64,000 nucleotides of DNA from Algisphaera sp039180025 (GCA_039180025.1 JBCDDZ010000015.1:1-64000), one strand, 5' to 3'; counted from the stretch's first letter, positions 52,176 through 61,486 are shown. Translations and numbers: made by a program. Notes: generated from the letters alone by a model not told the origin.

Positions 52176-53078
52176 TTACCAGTAGCGTTCGAAATGCAGG
52201 CTTCCTTCAGGGTGCTTGCGATCCTGGGTGACGAAGCCCCGCTGTGTCAGGTCGGCCTCGACCTGGTCGATCATCGCCGGGTTCCCGCAGAGGTAAACAT
52301 GACATGTGACCGGGTCGAGCGCAGCCCCGGTTAACTCCCGAAATGTCTCCGCCTCCAGCAAACGATTAACCCGGCCGCGCAGGCCCGGCCACGACGATTC
52401 TGTCGGCTCCCGGGTGACGGTCGGCAGATAAACCAGCCGTTCGTCCGCGGCCGCCAATTCGGTGAACTCTTGATAATACCCCAGGTCTTTTGCCACCCGG
52501 CAGCCGTCCATCAACACAAACTTGTCCCACCGGTCTTCGTGGCGGTAGGTCAGGTACATGCTGCGAAACGGTGCCAGCCCCGTCCCCGTACCCACCATCA
52601 CAAAGGTCCGCCGGGCGTCGTCTGGCGTAGCCGCTCCTTCGGCGGACCCGGCGGACTCCGCCCCGTCCCCCACGGCGCCCGGATCGTCTGCCCCGGCCCC
52701 GGCCCCGGCCCAGGGCAAAACAAAATGCCCGCCGAGCCTCTCGTTCATAAACAGCTTGTCGCCCGGCGAGACCTCCCACAGCGACGGCGTGAGCTTCCCC
52801 TCATTCACCCGCACGATATAAAACTCCAGCCTCTCGCGCTCCGTGGCCGGCGACGCGATGGAGTACGCCCGGCGGACCAGCCGCGGCCCCCGGCCCGGCC
52901 GTGCCGGACGCGCGGCCGCGCCGTCTTCGGGAGCCGGGGCAGGAAGGCCCAGCGTCGCAAACTGGCCGGGCTCAAACGCCGGCACGTCGTGGTCGTTGTA
53001 ACGGATCCGGAACAGGGCCAGGTCCTCGTGGATCGGCACCCGCTCCACCAGCGTCGCGTTGGTCGGGTCTTTAGGCAT
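52176..53078 (-). CDS. fpr: Ferredoxin/flavodoxin-NADP reductase
   Basis: This FAD enzyme passes electrons between NADPH and ferredoxin or flavodoxin. The 300-residue protein has FEPGQFATLGLP, the FAD motif RRAYSIASP, then the NADP domain with VMVGTGTGLAPFRSMY, RVAKDLGYYQEF, HVYLCGNPAMID and a terminal FERYW aromatic of the Fpr subclass. Two inserts rich in Ala, Gly and Pro (about residues 47-67 and 123-152) lengthen it relative to E. coli Fpr. The flavodoxin at 22075 is a plausible partner. Confidence 0.92.
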   Translation of the reverse strand: MPKDPTNATLVERVPIHEDLALFRIRYNDHDVPAFEPGQFATLGLPAPAPEDGAAARPARPGRGPRLVRRAYSIASPATERERLEFYIVRVNEGKLTPSLWEVSPGDKLFMNERLGGHFVLPWAGAGAGADDPGAVGDGAESAGSAEGAATPDDARRTFVMVGTGTGLAPFRSMYLTYRHEDRWDKFVLMDGCRVAKDLGYYQEFTELAAADERLVYLPTVTREPTESSWPGLRGRVNRLLEAETFRELTGAALDPVTCHVYLCGNPAMIDQVEADLTQRGFVTQDRKHPEGSLHFERYW

Positions 53079-53085
53079 TCCCCAA

Positions 53086-53091
53086 ACTTTA
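53086..53091 (-). promoter_or_regulatory. Candidate -10 hexamer, leaderless reductase gene
   Basis: On the minus strand TAAAGT ends seven bases before the ATG at 53078. GGGGA adjoining the ATG is too close to act as a ribosome binding site. Confidence 0.35.
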
Positions 53092-53184
53092 CGCGAGTTG
53101 CCGCGTCAGCGAAATAGCGAACCGCGCCACCCATACGATCGAAAATTCGCCGCCGGCCCAACGCCGCTAACATGCCTTCTCACT

Positions 53185-54348
53185 ATGGAACACATCCAGG
53201 GCCAGCCCCGAGCCCTCGAACAACTCCACGCCCAGCTCGCCTCCGGCCGTGTCCACCACGCCCAGATTTTCTATGACCCGCCCGGGGTGGGCAAACGCAC
53301 GACCGCCCTGGCTTTCGCCCGTGTTCTGCTGTGCCATTCACCGTCCAAAAGCCTCACCGGCCAGGTCGCCGCCTGCAATCAGTGTCCTTCCTGCCGCTTG
53401 TTCCCCTCGGCCGCCGCTCAGTCTGAAACACGCGACCCGACGGCCGAGCCTGCCGACGCGAACCCTCCGGTCAACCATCCCGACTTGCACGTCGTGACCA
53501 AAGAGCTCGCCCGCTACAGCGACGAAAAACAGATCCGCGACCGCAAGCTCACCTCGATCCCCGTCCATATCCTCCGCAGCGCTCTGATCGAACCCGCCTA
53601 CCGCCGGGCTCAATTGAATCACGGCAAGGTGTTCGTGATCGACGAGGCCGAGCTGCTGAACACCGCCGGGCAGAACGCGCTGCTCAAGACCCTGGAAGAA
53701 CCGCCCACGCCGGATCAGGGCGGGGGCACGACGATTATCCTGGCCACCGCCCACGAAGACCGGCTCCTGCCGACCATCCGGAGCCGGTGCCAGCGGACCG
53801 CGTTCGTGCCCCTGCCCGACGCGATCCTTGATCGTTTCCTCCAGGAGCACGCCGAGCATCTCGAGCCGGTCGAGCGTTCCTGGCTGGTCGGGTTTGCTCA
53901 GGGCAGCCTCGGCCGGACCCGGCTCGCCCTGGACTACCGCCTGACCGAATGGGCGGCGGTGGTCTTGGCGCAACTCGAACAGCTCGGCCGAGGCCGCGCC
54001 GTCCCTTCGCTGGGCAGCGATATGGCCGACCGGATCAACGCCTTCGCCGAGGCGTGGGTCAAGCAGCACAAAAACGCGTCGAAAGAAGCCGCCAACAAGC
54101 TCGCCGCGGGCCTGATGTTTTCGCTCGTCGCCGCCCACGCCCGTCAGCAACTCACCCGCCTGGCTCAGGACTGCGATCCGGCCGACCCCGCGGGAGCGCA
54201 GGCCGCGGTGGACCCCTGGCTGACCGTGATCGCTACGCTCTCCACCGCCGAATCCCGCTTAGCCAGCAACGTTAATCTCGGATTGGTCTGTGACGGGTTA
54301 TCCGCGCAGATCGCCGCCGCACTCCGCCGCCCCCTTGCCACCCGCTGA
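53185..54348 (+). CDS. holB: DNA polymerase III delta-prime subunit
   Basis: Delta-prime is a clamp-loader subunit. The 387-residue protein begins MEHIQGQPRALEQLHAQLAS and has a P-loop DPPGVGKRTT, zinc-binding cysteines with CNQCPSC, FVIDEAELLNTAGQNALLKTLEEPP (split here as the Walker B and sensor region) and IRSRCQRTAFVPL. The arginine-finger SRC motif is present, and Walker A has Arg where active loaders have Thr/Ser-adjacent residues, so ATP binding may be weak, as usual for delta-prime. The longer frame to 53059 overlaps the divergent reductase gene. The HAD gene follows after seven bases. Confidence 0.88.
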   Translation: MEHIQGQPRALEQLHAQLASGRVHHAQIFYDPPGVGKRTTALAFARVLLCHSPSKSLTGQVAACNQCPSCRLFPSAAAQSETRDPTAEPADANPPVNHPDLHVVTKELARYSDEKQIRDRKLTSIPVHILRSALIEPAYRRAQLNHGKVFVIDEAELLNTAGQNALLKTLEEPPTPDQGGGTTIILATAHEDRLLPTIRSRCQRTAFVPLPDAILDRFLQEHAEHLEPVERSWLVGFAQGSLGRTRLALDYRLTEWAAVVLAQLEQLGRGRAVPSLGSDMADRINAFAEAWVKQHKNASKEAANKLAAGLMFSLVAAHARQQLTRLAQDCDPADPAGAQAAVDPWLTVIATLSTAESRLASNVNLGLVCDGLSAQIAAALRRPLATR

Positions 54349-54355
54349 CCGCGCT

Positions 54356-55213
54356 ATGAAGTACCGACTGCTCGCCCTGGATCTCGACGGCACCCTCCTG
54401 GGGCCCGACCAACAAGTCAGTGCCGCTAACCGCGACGCCATCGCCCAAGCCCTGGCGGCGGGCACCTGGGTCGTCCCGTGTACCGGCCGCGGGTGGCGCG
54501 AATCGCTCGACGCGGTGGGCGATATCCCCGGCCTGAAATACGGTGTCTTCAACTCCGGCGCGGTGGTGGTCGATCTGCCTTCCGCACAGGCGGTCGACCT
54601 CGCCGATTTCGAACCCGGCCTCGCGCTCGAACTCGTCGAATTTCTCCGCGACCTGCCCGAAGCAATCCTCGTTTATCAGGAACACTCGCGCACCGGCCGC
54701 GACTTCCTCGTGACCGGCGACGGCGACGTCACGCCCCAGACCCGCCGATGGTTTACCGCCAACCAGTTGAAAGTCGGCGAGATCCGCTACCCCACACCCG
54801 ACGAACTGCGCCACAGCCTCCGGGTGGGCGTCGTGGTCAGCGGGCAGCGGGCCTTCGATATCGAGCAGCGGATCACCGAACGCTTCGGCAATCGTACCGA
54901 GCTCCACTGCTTTGCCGGTGTCCCCACCGCCCGCCAGGACGAAGCCATCTTCATCGTTGAGGTGTTCGCCAAGGGCGTCAACAAGTGGCGCGGCCTGTCC
55001 TGGATCGCGCACCAGCACCGTATCGATCCCGCACAAATCGCCGCGGTCGGCGACGAGATCAACGACCTGGCGATGCTGAAGCAGGCCGGCCTGGGCGTGG
55101 CCATGGCCAACGCCGTCCCCGCCGCCACCCAATCGGCCGACCGGACCACGCTAGCGCACAACGAACACGGCGTCGCCCACGCCATCCGGCAAATGCTCGG
55201 CGGCCACTGGTAG
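54356..55213 (+). CDS. HAD superfamily phosphatase, Cof type
   Basis: The 285-residue hydrolase has the HAD motifs: motif I DLDGTLL with the nucleophilic aspartate (residue 9), an FNSGAVVVD region, the lysine in the KGVNKW segment, and motif IV GDEINDLAML. The type IIB cap identifies the Cof/YbiV subfamily, which dephosphorylates sugar phosphates or nucleotide-like metabolites; the exact substrate cannot be read. It sits between holB and dut in an apparent operon, which could hint at nucleotide clean-up. Confidence 0.9.
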   Translation: MKYRLLALDLDGTLLGPDQQVSAANRDAIAQALAAGTWVVPCTGRGWRESLDAVGDIPGLKYGVFNSGAVVVDLPSAQAVDLADFEPGLALELVEFLRDLPEAILVYQEHSRTGRDFLVTGDGDVTPQTRRWFTANQLKVGEIRYPTPDELRHSLRVGVVVSGQRAFDIEQRITERFGNRTELHCFAGVPTARQDEAIFIVEVFAKGVNKWRGLSWIAHQHRIDPAQIAAVGDEINDLAMLKQAGLGVAMANAVPAATQSADRTTLAHNEHGVAHAIRQMLGGHW

Positions 55214-55256
55214 ACTTCTCGCTTCCCCACGCTCCTCCCTCACGACGGTCACTCTG

Positions 55257-55706
55257 ATGCTCCAGGTCCCGATCCAACGCCTGCCGCACGGCCGCCGCGT
55301 CCCGCTGCCCGCCTACCAGTCCGAGCACGCCGCCGGCATGGACCTGCACGCTGCGCCGCCCGACGGCCGATCGATCGAGCTGCGCCCGGGGGCGATCGCG
55401 CTGGTCTCCTGCGGGTTCAGGATGGCCGTGCCGGTTGGTTACGAAGCCCAGGTCCGCCCCCGGTCGGGCCTGGCGGTCAAGCACGGCATCTCCATGCCCA
55501 ATACCCCCGGCACGATCGATGCCGACTACCGCGGCGAGGTGTGCGTCCCCCTGATCAACCACGGCCCCCACGCCTTCACGATAGAACCCGGCATGCGGAT
55601 CGCCCAGATGCTCATCAAACCCGTCCCCCGTACCCAGTGGGTCGAGGTCGACCATCTGCCCGATACATCCCGCGGGGACGGGGGCTTTGGCCATACCGGG
55701 ACCTGA
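55257..55706 (+). CDS. dut: Deoxyuridine 5'-triphosphate nucleotidohydrolase
   Basis: dUTPase removes dUTP and provides dUMP for thymidylate synthesis. The 149-residue protein has all five motifs of the trimeric family: AGMDLHA, RPRSGLAVKHGI, GTIDADYRGEV, RIAQMLI and the C-terminal arm RGDGGFGHTGT. Its length is standard. It is the last gene of the holB-HAD-dut group, 43 bases after the HAD gene, and no ribosome binding site is evident. Confidence 0.96.
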   Translation: MLQVPIQRLPHGRRVPLPAYQSEHAAGMDLHAAPPDGRSIELRPGAIALVSCGFRMAVPVGYEAQVRPRSGLAVKHGISMPNTPGTIDADYRGEVCVPLINHGPHAFTIEPGMRIAQMLIKPVPRTQWVEVDHLPDTSRGDGGFGHTGT

Positions 55707-55737
55707 CGGCTTTCGCCTAAAGCCTTTCTTGACGGGC

Positions 55738-55743
55738 TACAAT
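55738..55743 (+). promoter_or_regulatory. Candidate -10 hexamer, leaderless hydrolase gene
   Basis: TACAAT ends five bases before GTG 55749 and eight before ATG 55752, so transcription would begin on the start codon itself. Confidence 0.45.
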
Positions 55744-55748
55744 CCAAC

Positions 55749-56852
55749 GTGATGGTTTATCAATCCCTCGCTGCTTTTGGAAACCGGTCTCGCTTCTCCG
55801 CGGGTATTTTCTGCGTGATCTTCCTGGCGATGTTCGCATCGGGTTGCGAAAGCTTTTTGGGCAAGCAGGTGGTCAAGCCGCCGAATCACGGCAAGCCGCT
55901 CGCCTCGGTGGATCGTGAACGGCCGCTGGCCCTCGACGATACCGTCATCGACCACCAGTTCCGCGTCGAAGTAACCGGCCGAACCCCCGCCTCGCTCGCG
56001 GTCTGGGTGATCGATCCGTCGAACGAACGCTACGTCGGCACCGAGCCCCACGACGACAAGCCGAAGCTCAAACGCATGGTGTTCGAACGAGAAGGCGGCC
56101 CCGACACACCGCGTCAGACCCGGCCGCCCCGGGCGACGATCCTGATGCTCCACGGGTATTTCGACACGATTAATCAGACCCGCTACCTCGGCTGGTCACG
56201 CCTGCTCGCGGCCGAGGGATACCGCACGATCCTCGTCGATCAGCGCGGCCACGGGCGGTCGACGGGCGACTGGGCGAGCTACGGCGTCCAAGAATCCCGA
56301 GACATGGTCGTGGTGCTCGACGACTTGGAAAAGCGGGGTCTGCTCGCCGGGCCGGTCGGCGTCACGGCCGTTTCGCTGGGGGCCTCGACTGCGGTACAAC
56401 TGGCCGCCCGGGACGACCGGGTGGAGGCGCTGGTGCTTATCTCTACCTTTTCGTCGTTCCGGGAGGTCGTGCCCGATTTCGGCCGAGCGATCGGTTTCCG
56501 CGCGTTTTCTGAGGCCAAGTTCCAGCGTATCGTCGATCACGCCGGCCGGTTCGGCGGTTTCTCTCCCGACGACGCCGATAGCAGCAAACTGATCGCGGAA
56601 ATCGACACCCCCGTCCTGATTTTTCACGGGGAGAAGGATCACCTGATTCCGATCGACCACGCGCTGCGGCTTTACGAATCCGCGGACCGCGACAACGTCG
56701 AACTCGTCCGCATCGCCGAAGCCGATCACACCACGCTGGGCGATCAGGTGGTCGAGCCCCTCCGCGAGCCGATGCTCGCCTGGTTCGACCGCTACCTCAC
56801 GAATCGGCGTGAACTGGTTCGCACCCGGGATCAGCCCGGCGACGACGGTTAA
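55749..56852 (+). CDS. Alpha/beta-hydrolase lipoprotein
   Basis: The 367-residue protein has a lipoprotein signal peptide (lipobox FASGC, Cys near residue 33) and an alpha/beta-hydrolase domain. It shows MLHGYFDTINQTRYLG as oxyanion region, VDQRGHGRSTG, the nucleophile elbow AVSLGAS, the acid in FHGEKDHLIP and the histidine in EADHTTLG. The elbow has Ala where the usual GxSxG begins with Gly. Start codons GTG 55749 and ATG 55752 are adjacent and equally possible. A role in envelope lipid or ester turnover is plausible; the substrate is unknown. Confidence 0.85.
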   Translation: MMVYQSLAAFGNRSRFSAGIFCVIFLAMFASGCESFLGKQVVKPPNHGKPLASVDRERPLALDDTVIDHQFRVEVTGRTPASLAVWVIDPSNERYVGTEPHDDKPKLKRMVFEREGGPDTPRQTRPPRATILMLHGYFDTINQTRYLGWSRLLAAEGYRTILVDQRGHGRSTGDWASYGVQESRDMVVVLDDLEKRGLLAGPVGVTAVSLGASTAVQLAARDDRVEALVLISTFSSFREVVPDFGRAIGFRAFSEAKFQRIVDHAGRFGGFSPDDADSSKLIAEIDTPVLIFHGEKDHLIPIDHALRLYESADRDNVELVRIAEADHTTLGDQVVEPLREPMLAWFDRYLTNRRELVRTRDQPGDDG

Positions 56853-57023
56853 GCGTATTCTTGAAAATCATTTAGCAAAATCGATCCTCCGCGGTTCTCC
56901 CCGGGGCCGGGGTGCCTGTGGGACGGCCGAACTTTATTGCTTCGCCCCGCGGAGGGCCGATACAACTGCTGCGGGGCGGTTGGTAATGCGCCCTGATCGA
57001 GATTCATACACAGCAGCAGATCT

Positions 57024-59783
57024 ATGGCTAAACGAAAAACCCAGAAGCAAAAAGCGTTAGACGAACGGTATGCCGTGTGGCGACAGATCGGCTTGGCCGT
57101 GGGGGTCTGTCTCTGGGTTTTGGTGGTCGTGTCGCTGCTGAGCTATCACCGGGCTGATGCTCCGTCCTACGCCGTGGGCGTGACCAACACCGACACCGCC
57201 AACTGGATCGGACCGCTGGGGGCCGCGATCGCGCACAAAGCCTACCTGGTGATCGGCCCGGGCGTCTGGATCGCGGTGCTGGGCGTCGGGGCTTGGCTGG
57301 GTCTGACGCTTAGTAAACGGCCGGTCAACCAATGGCTCATCCGCGCCGCGGGGCTGGCGGTGATGACGGCCACCACTTCCGGGTTGGTGGCCGTCGCGAC
57401 GTCGCGCTTCGTCGCCGGCTACGACGGCCGACCCGAGGGCCCTGGCGGTTTGCTGGGCGTCTTCATCCACGAAGAATTTGTCAGCCGTTTCGCGCCCGCG
57501 GGCAGCCTGCTGATCCTCGGTGTCGCGTTTTGGATCGGGGCGCTGCTGGCCGTAGATCAGCTTGTTTTAGCGATCCCCCGCGTGCTGGCCGAGGGCGTGA
57601 TGCGGATCACCAACGTGAGCCGCGACCGCTGGCCCCGGCTCCGGTCGCTCTTGCCCGGAGTCGATCTGTCTCGGATCAAGCGTCCCCGCCTGGCGGGCTT
57701 TGGATTCCTGGGCAGCGGGGTCGCGCAACGCGAGAACGATCTGGACGGCGGCACGATCGAACTGCCTGCCCGTTCCAAGCGTAAACGCCGCCGCGAGCAG
57801 GAAGTAGAAGACGATCCGGACGCCATCCACGAAGATGCCGGGGGCCTCGGCGGCACGCAGCCGATTGCGCCGATCGACGACGAAGACGTCTACCAAGCGG
57901 ACGACGACGAAGAGCTGGAAGACGAGGACGCCACCGGCGACGCGCCGTCCGCCTATATCAACTCCAAAAAGAAATTCGACCCCGAGGCGCTGCGGGCCAA
58001 GATGTCGCAGATGCCGATCAACTTCGCCAAGAAGCAGGAGACCCACGAAGCGCCCATCCGCGAGATGGACCTCTCCGGCTACCAGTTCCCCGAGATCGAC
58101 CTGCTCGAAGACCCCGAAAAAGGTTTTAGCAGTGAACTTAAAGAGATCATCCATGAACAGGGCAAAGAACTTCAGGCCGCGCTGCTCGAATACAAGATCC
58201 GGGGCGAGATCGTCAATATCGACTCTGGGCCGGTCATCACGCTGTTCGAGGTCCGCCTCGCCCCGGGAACCAAAGTCAGCCGCATCACGGCCGTGGACTC
58301 CGACCTGGCCCGGGCGCTCAAGGCCCCGAACATCCGCGTCGTGCCGAACATGGCCGGCAAAAACACGATCGGCATCGAGGTGCCGAACCTCAAGAAAGAA
58401 CGCGTCCGCCTCAAGGAGCTGATGTCCGTCGACCGCGAAAAAGTCGCCAAGATGAAGCTGCCGATGTTCCTGGGCAAGGACGCATCGGGCAACCCGCTGG
58501 TCCAGGACCTCAACGCGATGCCCCACATGCTCATCGCCGGCACCACCGGCTCGGGCAAGTCGGTCTGCATGAACTCCATCATCATGTCGTTCCTCTTCAC
58601 GAAACGGCCCGACGAGCTCAAGCTCGTCCTGGTCGACCCGAAGATGGTCGAGATGTCGATGTTCAAATCCATCCCGCACCTGATGTGCCCGGTCGTCACC
58701 GAGATGAACAAGGCGGCCCAGATCCTCGAGTGGGCCGTCACCAAGATGGACGAGCGGTACGAATTACTCGCCGAGGTCGGCGTCCGTGACATCGCCAGCT
58801 ACAACGACCTGGGCTGGGACGAGATCAAAGACCGGCTCGAAGTCGAGTCGGACCAGGAAGCCGCCCGCATCCCCAAAAAGCTCCCCTATCTGGTCTTCGT
58901 TATCGACGAATTGGCCGACCTGATGATGACCAACAAAGAGGTCGAAGGGTCGATCGTTCGGATCGCCCAGAAGGCCCGCGCGGTGGGTATCCACCTGATC
59001 CTCGCGACCCAGCGGCCCCAAGCCAACGTCGTTACCGGGCTCATCAAATCCAACATGCCCAGCCGCGTCTGTATGAAAGTGGCTTCGGGGATGGACTCCC
59101 GGATCGTGCTGGACTCCAAAGGCGGCGAATTGCTGTTAGGGCACGGCGATATGCTCTTCCTGTCGCCGCGATCCTCCGACCTGGTCCGCGCCCAGGGAAC
59201 GCTTGTCGACGACAGCGAGATCCGCAAGTCGGTCAAGTTCCTCAAGACGGTCAGCCAACAGTCGTTCGAACCGCAGCTCGTGCAGATCAAGAACGGCGGC
59301 GAAGGCGACGGCGAACTCGACCAAGACCGCGATCCGCTGTTCAACGACGCGGTGCTCGTGGTCCTGGAGACCGGCCGCGGCTCGGTATCGCTTCTGCAAC
59401 GCCGACTCACGATCGGCTACTCCCGCGCCTCCCGGATGATCGAACAGATGGAGGCCGCCAATATCCTGGGCCACCACAAAACCGCGCAGGCCCGCGAGGT
59501 GCTAATCAGCCCCGAAGAATGGGAGGCGATGAAAGAAATGGCCGAGCAAGACGTCGCGGATCCCGCCGACGAGAACTTCGAGGAAAGCACCACGGAAGAA
59601 CGCGAAAGCGATCCGGAGGCCGTCGCGTACGAGGAAGACGCTGCTGCCTCAGAAGACGGAGAAGCCCTCGAGGAAGAAGAGCAAGCGGAAACGCCCGACG
59701 CCGAGATGGAATATGAGGCGTCCGAAGAAGACGCCGAAGAATGGGAAGAGGTCGACGAAGAGGATGCCGACCGCGCTGCCTGA
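57024..59783 (+). CDS. ftsK: DNA translocase FtsK/SpoIIIE
   Basis: FtsK pumps DNA at the division septum and resolves chromosome dimers with XerCD. The 919-residue protein has four N-terminal membrane helices (to about residue 190), an acidic linker (about 250-315), the alpha-beta motor with Walker A GTTGSGKSVCMN (about 505-516) and Walker B LVFVIDELADLMM, and the gamma winged helix (TGRGSVSLLQRRLTIGYSRA to about residue 840) that reads KOPS. A highly acidic tail of about 75 residues (Glu/Asp-rich) follows gamma, which is normally the C-terminus. It is transcribed alone. Confidence 0.95.
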   Translation: MAKRKTQKQKALDERYAVWRQIGLAVGVCLWVLVVVSLLSYHRADAPSYAVGVTNTDTANWIGPLGAAIAHKAYLVIGPGVWIAVLGVGAWLGLTLSKRPVNQWLIRAAGLAVMTATTSGLVAVATSRFVAGYDGRPEGPGGLLGVFIHEEFVSRFAPAGSLLILGVAFWIGALLAVDQLVLAIPRVLAEGVMRITNVSRDRWPRLRSLLPGVDLSRIKRPRLAGFGFLGSGVAQRENDLDGGTIELPARSKRKRRREQEVEDDPDAIHEDAGGLGGTQPIAPIDDEDVYQADDDEELEDEDATGDAPSAYINSKKKFDPEALRAKMSQMPINFAKKQETHEAPIREMDLSGYQFPEIDLLEDPEKGFSSELKEIIHEQGKELQAALLEYKIRGEIVNIDSGPVITLFEVRLAPGTKVSRITAVDSDLARALKAPNIRVVPNMAGKNTIGIEVPNLKKERVRLKELMSVDREKVAKMKLPMFLGKDASGNPLVQDLNAMPHMLIAGTTGSGKSVCMNSIIMSFLFTKRPDELKLVLVDPKMVEMSMFKSIPHLMCPVVTEMNKAAQILEWAVTKMDERYELLAEVGVRDIASYNDLGWDEIKDRLEVESDQEAARIPKKLPYLVFVIDELADLMMTNKEVEGSIVRIAQKARAVGIHLILATQRPQANVVTGLIKSNMPSRVCMKVASGMDSRIVLDSKGGELLLGHGDMLFLSPRSSDLVRAQGTLVDDSEIRKSVKFLKTVSQQSFEPQLVQIKNGGEGDGELDQDRDPLFNDAVLVVLETGRGSVSLLQRRLTIGYSRASRMIEQMEAANILGHHKTAQAREVLISPEEWEAMKEMAEQDVADPADENFEESTTEERESDPEAVAYEEDAAASEDGEALEEEEQAETPDAEMEYEASEEDAEEWEEVDEEDADRAA

Positions 59784-59912
59784 TCGGTTGACAACGCTGC
59801 TGAGATGAAGAAATATAACGGCGGGGAGCGAAGCCCGCGGGGAAAACACCTCGTTATTTAACCCCGCCTCAAGCCACTGATTTCCTCCATCCCTTTTTGC
59901 CGAGGTCTATCC

Positions 59913-60512
59913 ATGCCCCATCCATTTAAACTCACCGCTCTGGTCGCCGCGCTTGTTTTCGGGAGCTGGGGCTGTTCGTCCTCCAACAACGGCAGCAGCG
60001 GGTCTTCCGCTTCCCCGTCCTCCGAAACCGACCCGGACAAAAGAAGAGTACAAGACGCTCGCGCGGCCTGGCCTGAATATACCGGCGACAGCGACGAGAC
60101 GATCGATCTGGCGTCCTACAACACCGTCACGTTGATCCCGTTCACGAATCTGACCGACAATTCAGAAGAAGATGACGCGGGCAGCGAATTCGTCGAAGAA
60201 ATCCAGGAAACCCTCGAAGACCGGTACGAAGGGAAATTCACCCAGGTCCGTGTGGCCGAGGCTCCCTTGGGTGAGACGGACGAAGTCGTAGTCCGCGGGC
60301 AGGTCTACGACTTCAGCAGCGGCAGCGGGTGGAACCCCTGGACCGGCCGGAACAAAGCCAAGTTCAAGGCCGAGTTCGTTCTCGAAAACGGTGCTTCCGG
60401 CGAGCTGCTCAAATCCGGCCGCATCCGCGAGTCCGGCTACGGCGATAACGATGAACAACTCGAAGATGCCGGCCGCGACCTGGCCAAGATGATCGCCCGC
60501 AGTAAAAGCTAG
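59913..60512 (+). CDS. Small lipoprotein with a DUF4410-like domain
   Basis: The 199-residue precursor has a lipoprotein signal peptide with lipobox SWGC (Cys21), a Ser/Asn-rich linker, then an alpha/beta domain: TVTLIPFTNLTDNSEED, FVEEIQETLEDRY, a VVVRGQVYDFSSG segment and AKFKAEFVLENGASGELLKS. The alternation of a strand-rich core with a terminal DAGRDLAKMIARS helix resembles DUF4410 / curli-secretin-associated lipoproteins, but only weakly. GAGG seven bases before the ATG is the ribosome binding site. The function is unknown. Confidence 0.75.
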   Translation: MPHPFKLTALVAALVFGSWGCSSSNNGSSGSSASPSSETDPDKRRVQDARAAWPEYTGDSDETIDLASYNTVTLIPFTNLTDNSEEDDAGSEFVEEIQETLEDRYEGKFTQVRVAEAPLGETDEVVVRGQVYDFSSGSGWNPWTGRNKAKFKAEFVLENGASGELLKSGRIRESGYGDNDEQLEDAGRDLAKMIARSKS

Positions 60513-60700
60513 CGCATCCCCACTCCGGGTGTAGCGTTTACCACAGCCAAGCCCACACATAATCTTCGATCATCTCTAAGCTTCAGTTCAGCAGGGCGCT
60601 ATAGATGTAGTAGATGTGCGCTAAGCAAGCCGCCGCGCGTGACCGCAAGGTTTGGTAAGTGGTACTGCGTTCGGCTCGTACAGCGACTTACCCCGTGGTG

Positions 60701-61486
60701 CTATTCCAAACCGCGGTCCGTCGCCTTCGATTGGCTGAGGACCTGTTGGCGGTAGTGTTCGTCGTCGCGCCCGGCGATACGGTTGACATTGGACGTGGTC
60801 ATAAAGACCGGGCTGCCGACGGCAAAACTCCCGAGCAGGATGCGGGCGGCTTTGACCGCCATGTGGGTGATCTGGGCGACCTGGTTGGCGGTTTTACCCA
60901 GCGCGATAAAACCGTGGTTCTTGAGGTAGATGGTTTTCGGGGCCTCGCCGTACTCGTCGAGGTAAGCACGGGCGGACTCCAAGACCGCCGCGGCGAGCGG
61001 CAGGCCCGGATCCACGTAAGGGACCAACGCCGCCGACGGCCCGCAGACCACGACATGGTCCGGGAAAAGACGCGGGGTCAGAGCCGTCTCGAATCGGTCC
61101 GAACAGGCGAGGCTGTTGATAGCCGAGGGGTGGGTGTGGCCAACGAAGTGGATGCCGTCGAGTCCGAGTAGCGCGGCATGCATGACGGTTTCTACCGAAG
61201 GACGTAGGCCCGGCGGGCCGTGAGAAACCGCCGCCAGGAGCATATCTTTGATCTGGACATCGGAAAGCGGCGGCCCGTCCATCATGTCGCGGCAGGCGTC
61301 GAAGCGGACTTCGACGACCTGATCGGGGCGCAAGGTCCGCAGTTCGGAGCCGCTGGCCTTGACCAGAAACGTCTCACCGTCGAGCCGGGCGGAGGTATTC
61401 CCCTCGCCGAGGATCGCGAAGTCGTACTCGGGCCTGCCGAGTTCGTGCGAGAGCTCGAGGAGTTGATCAGAGATGCCGGCACTCAT
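60701..61486 (-). CDS. Class II aldolase/adducin family protein (fuculose-phosphate aldolase-like)
   Basis: The 261-residue protein has the zinc site of class II aldolases: the catalytic Glu in PSVETVMHAA, the His pair in VGHTHPSAI and the third His in LKNHGFIALG. Enzymes such as FucA cleave fuculose- or rhamnulose-1-phosphate to dihydroxyacetone phosphate and lactaldehyde. Its ATG overlaps the stop of the fucose isomerase-like gene by four bases (ATGA), so the two are translationally coupled, which supports a deoxysugar pathway. A kinase gene is not seen here. Confidence 0.87.
   Translation of the reverse strand: MSAGISDQLLELSHELGRPEYDFAILGEGNTSARLDGETFLVKASGSELRTLRPDQVVEVRFDACRDMMDGPPLSDVQIKDMLLAAVSHGPPGLRPSVETVMHAALLGLDGIHFVGHTHPSAINSLACSDRFETALTPRLFPDHVVVCGPSAALVPYVDPGLPLAAAVLESARAYLDEYGEAPKTIYLKNHGFIALGKTANQVAQITHMAVKAARILLGSFAVGSPVFMTTSNVNRIAGRDDEHYRQQVLSQSKATDRGLE

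Noticed and set aside
60650..60712. A long imperfect inverted repeat (GGTTTGG...CCAAACC with GTAAGT...ACTTAC inside) at the end of the aldolase gene
   Set aside because: No T tract follows and the inner pairing is interrupted; it may be a weak bidirectional terminator but is not called.
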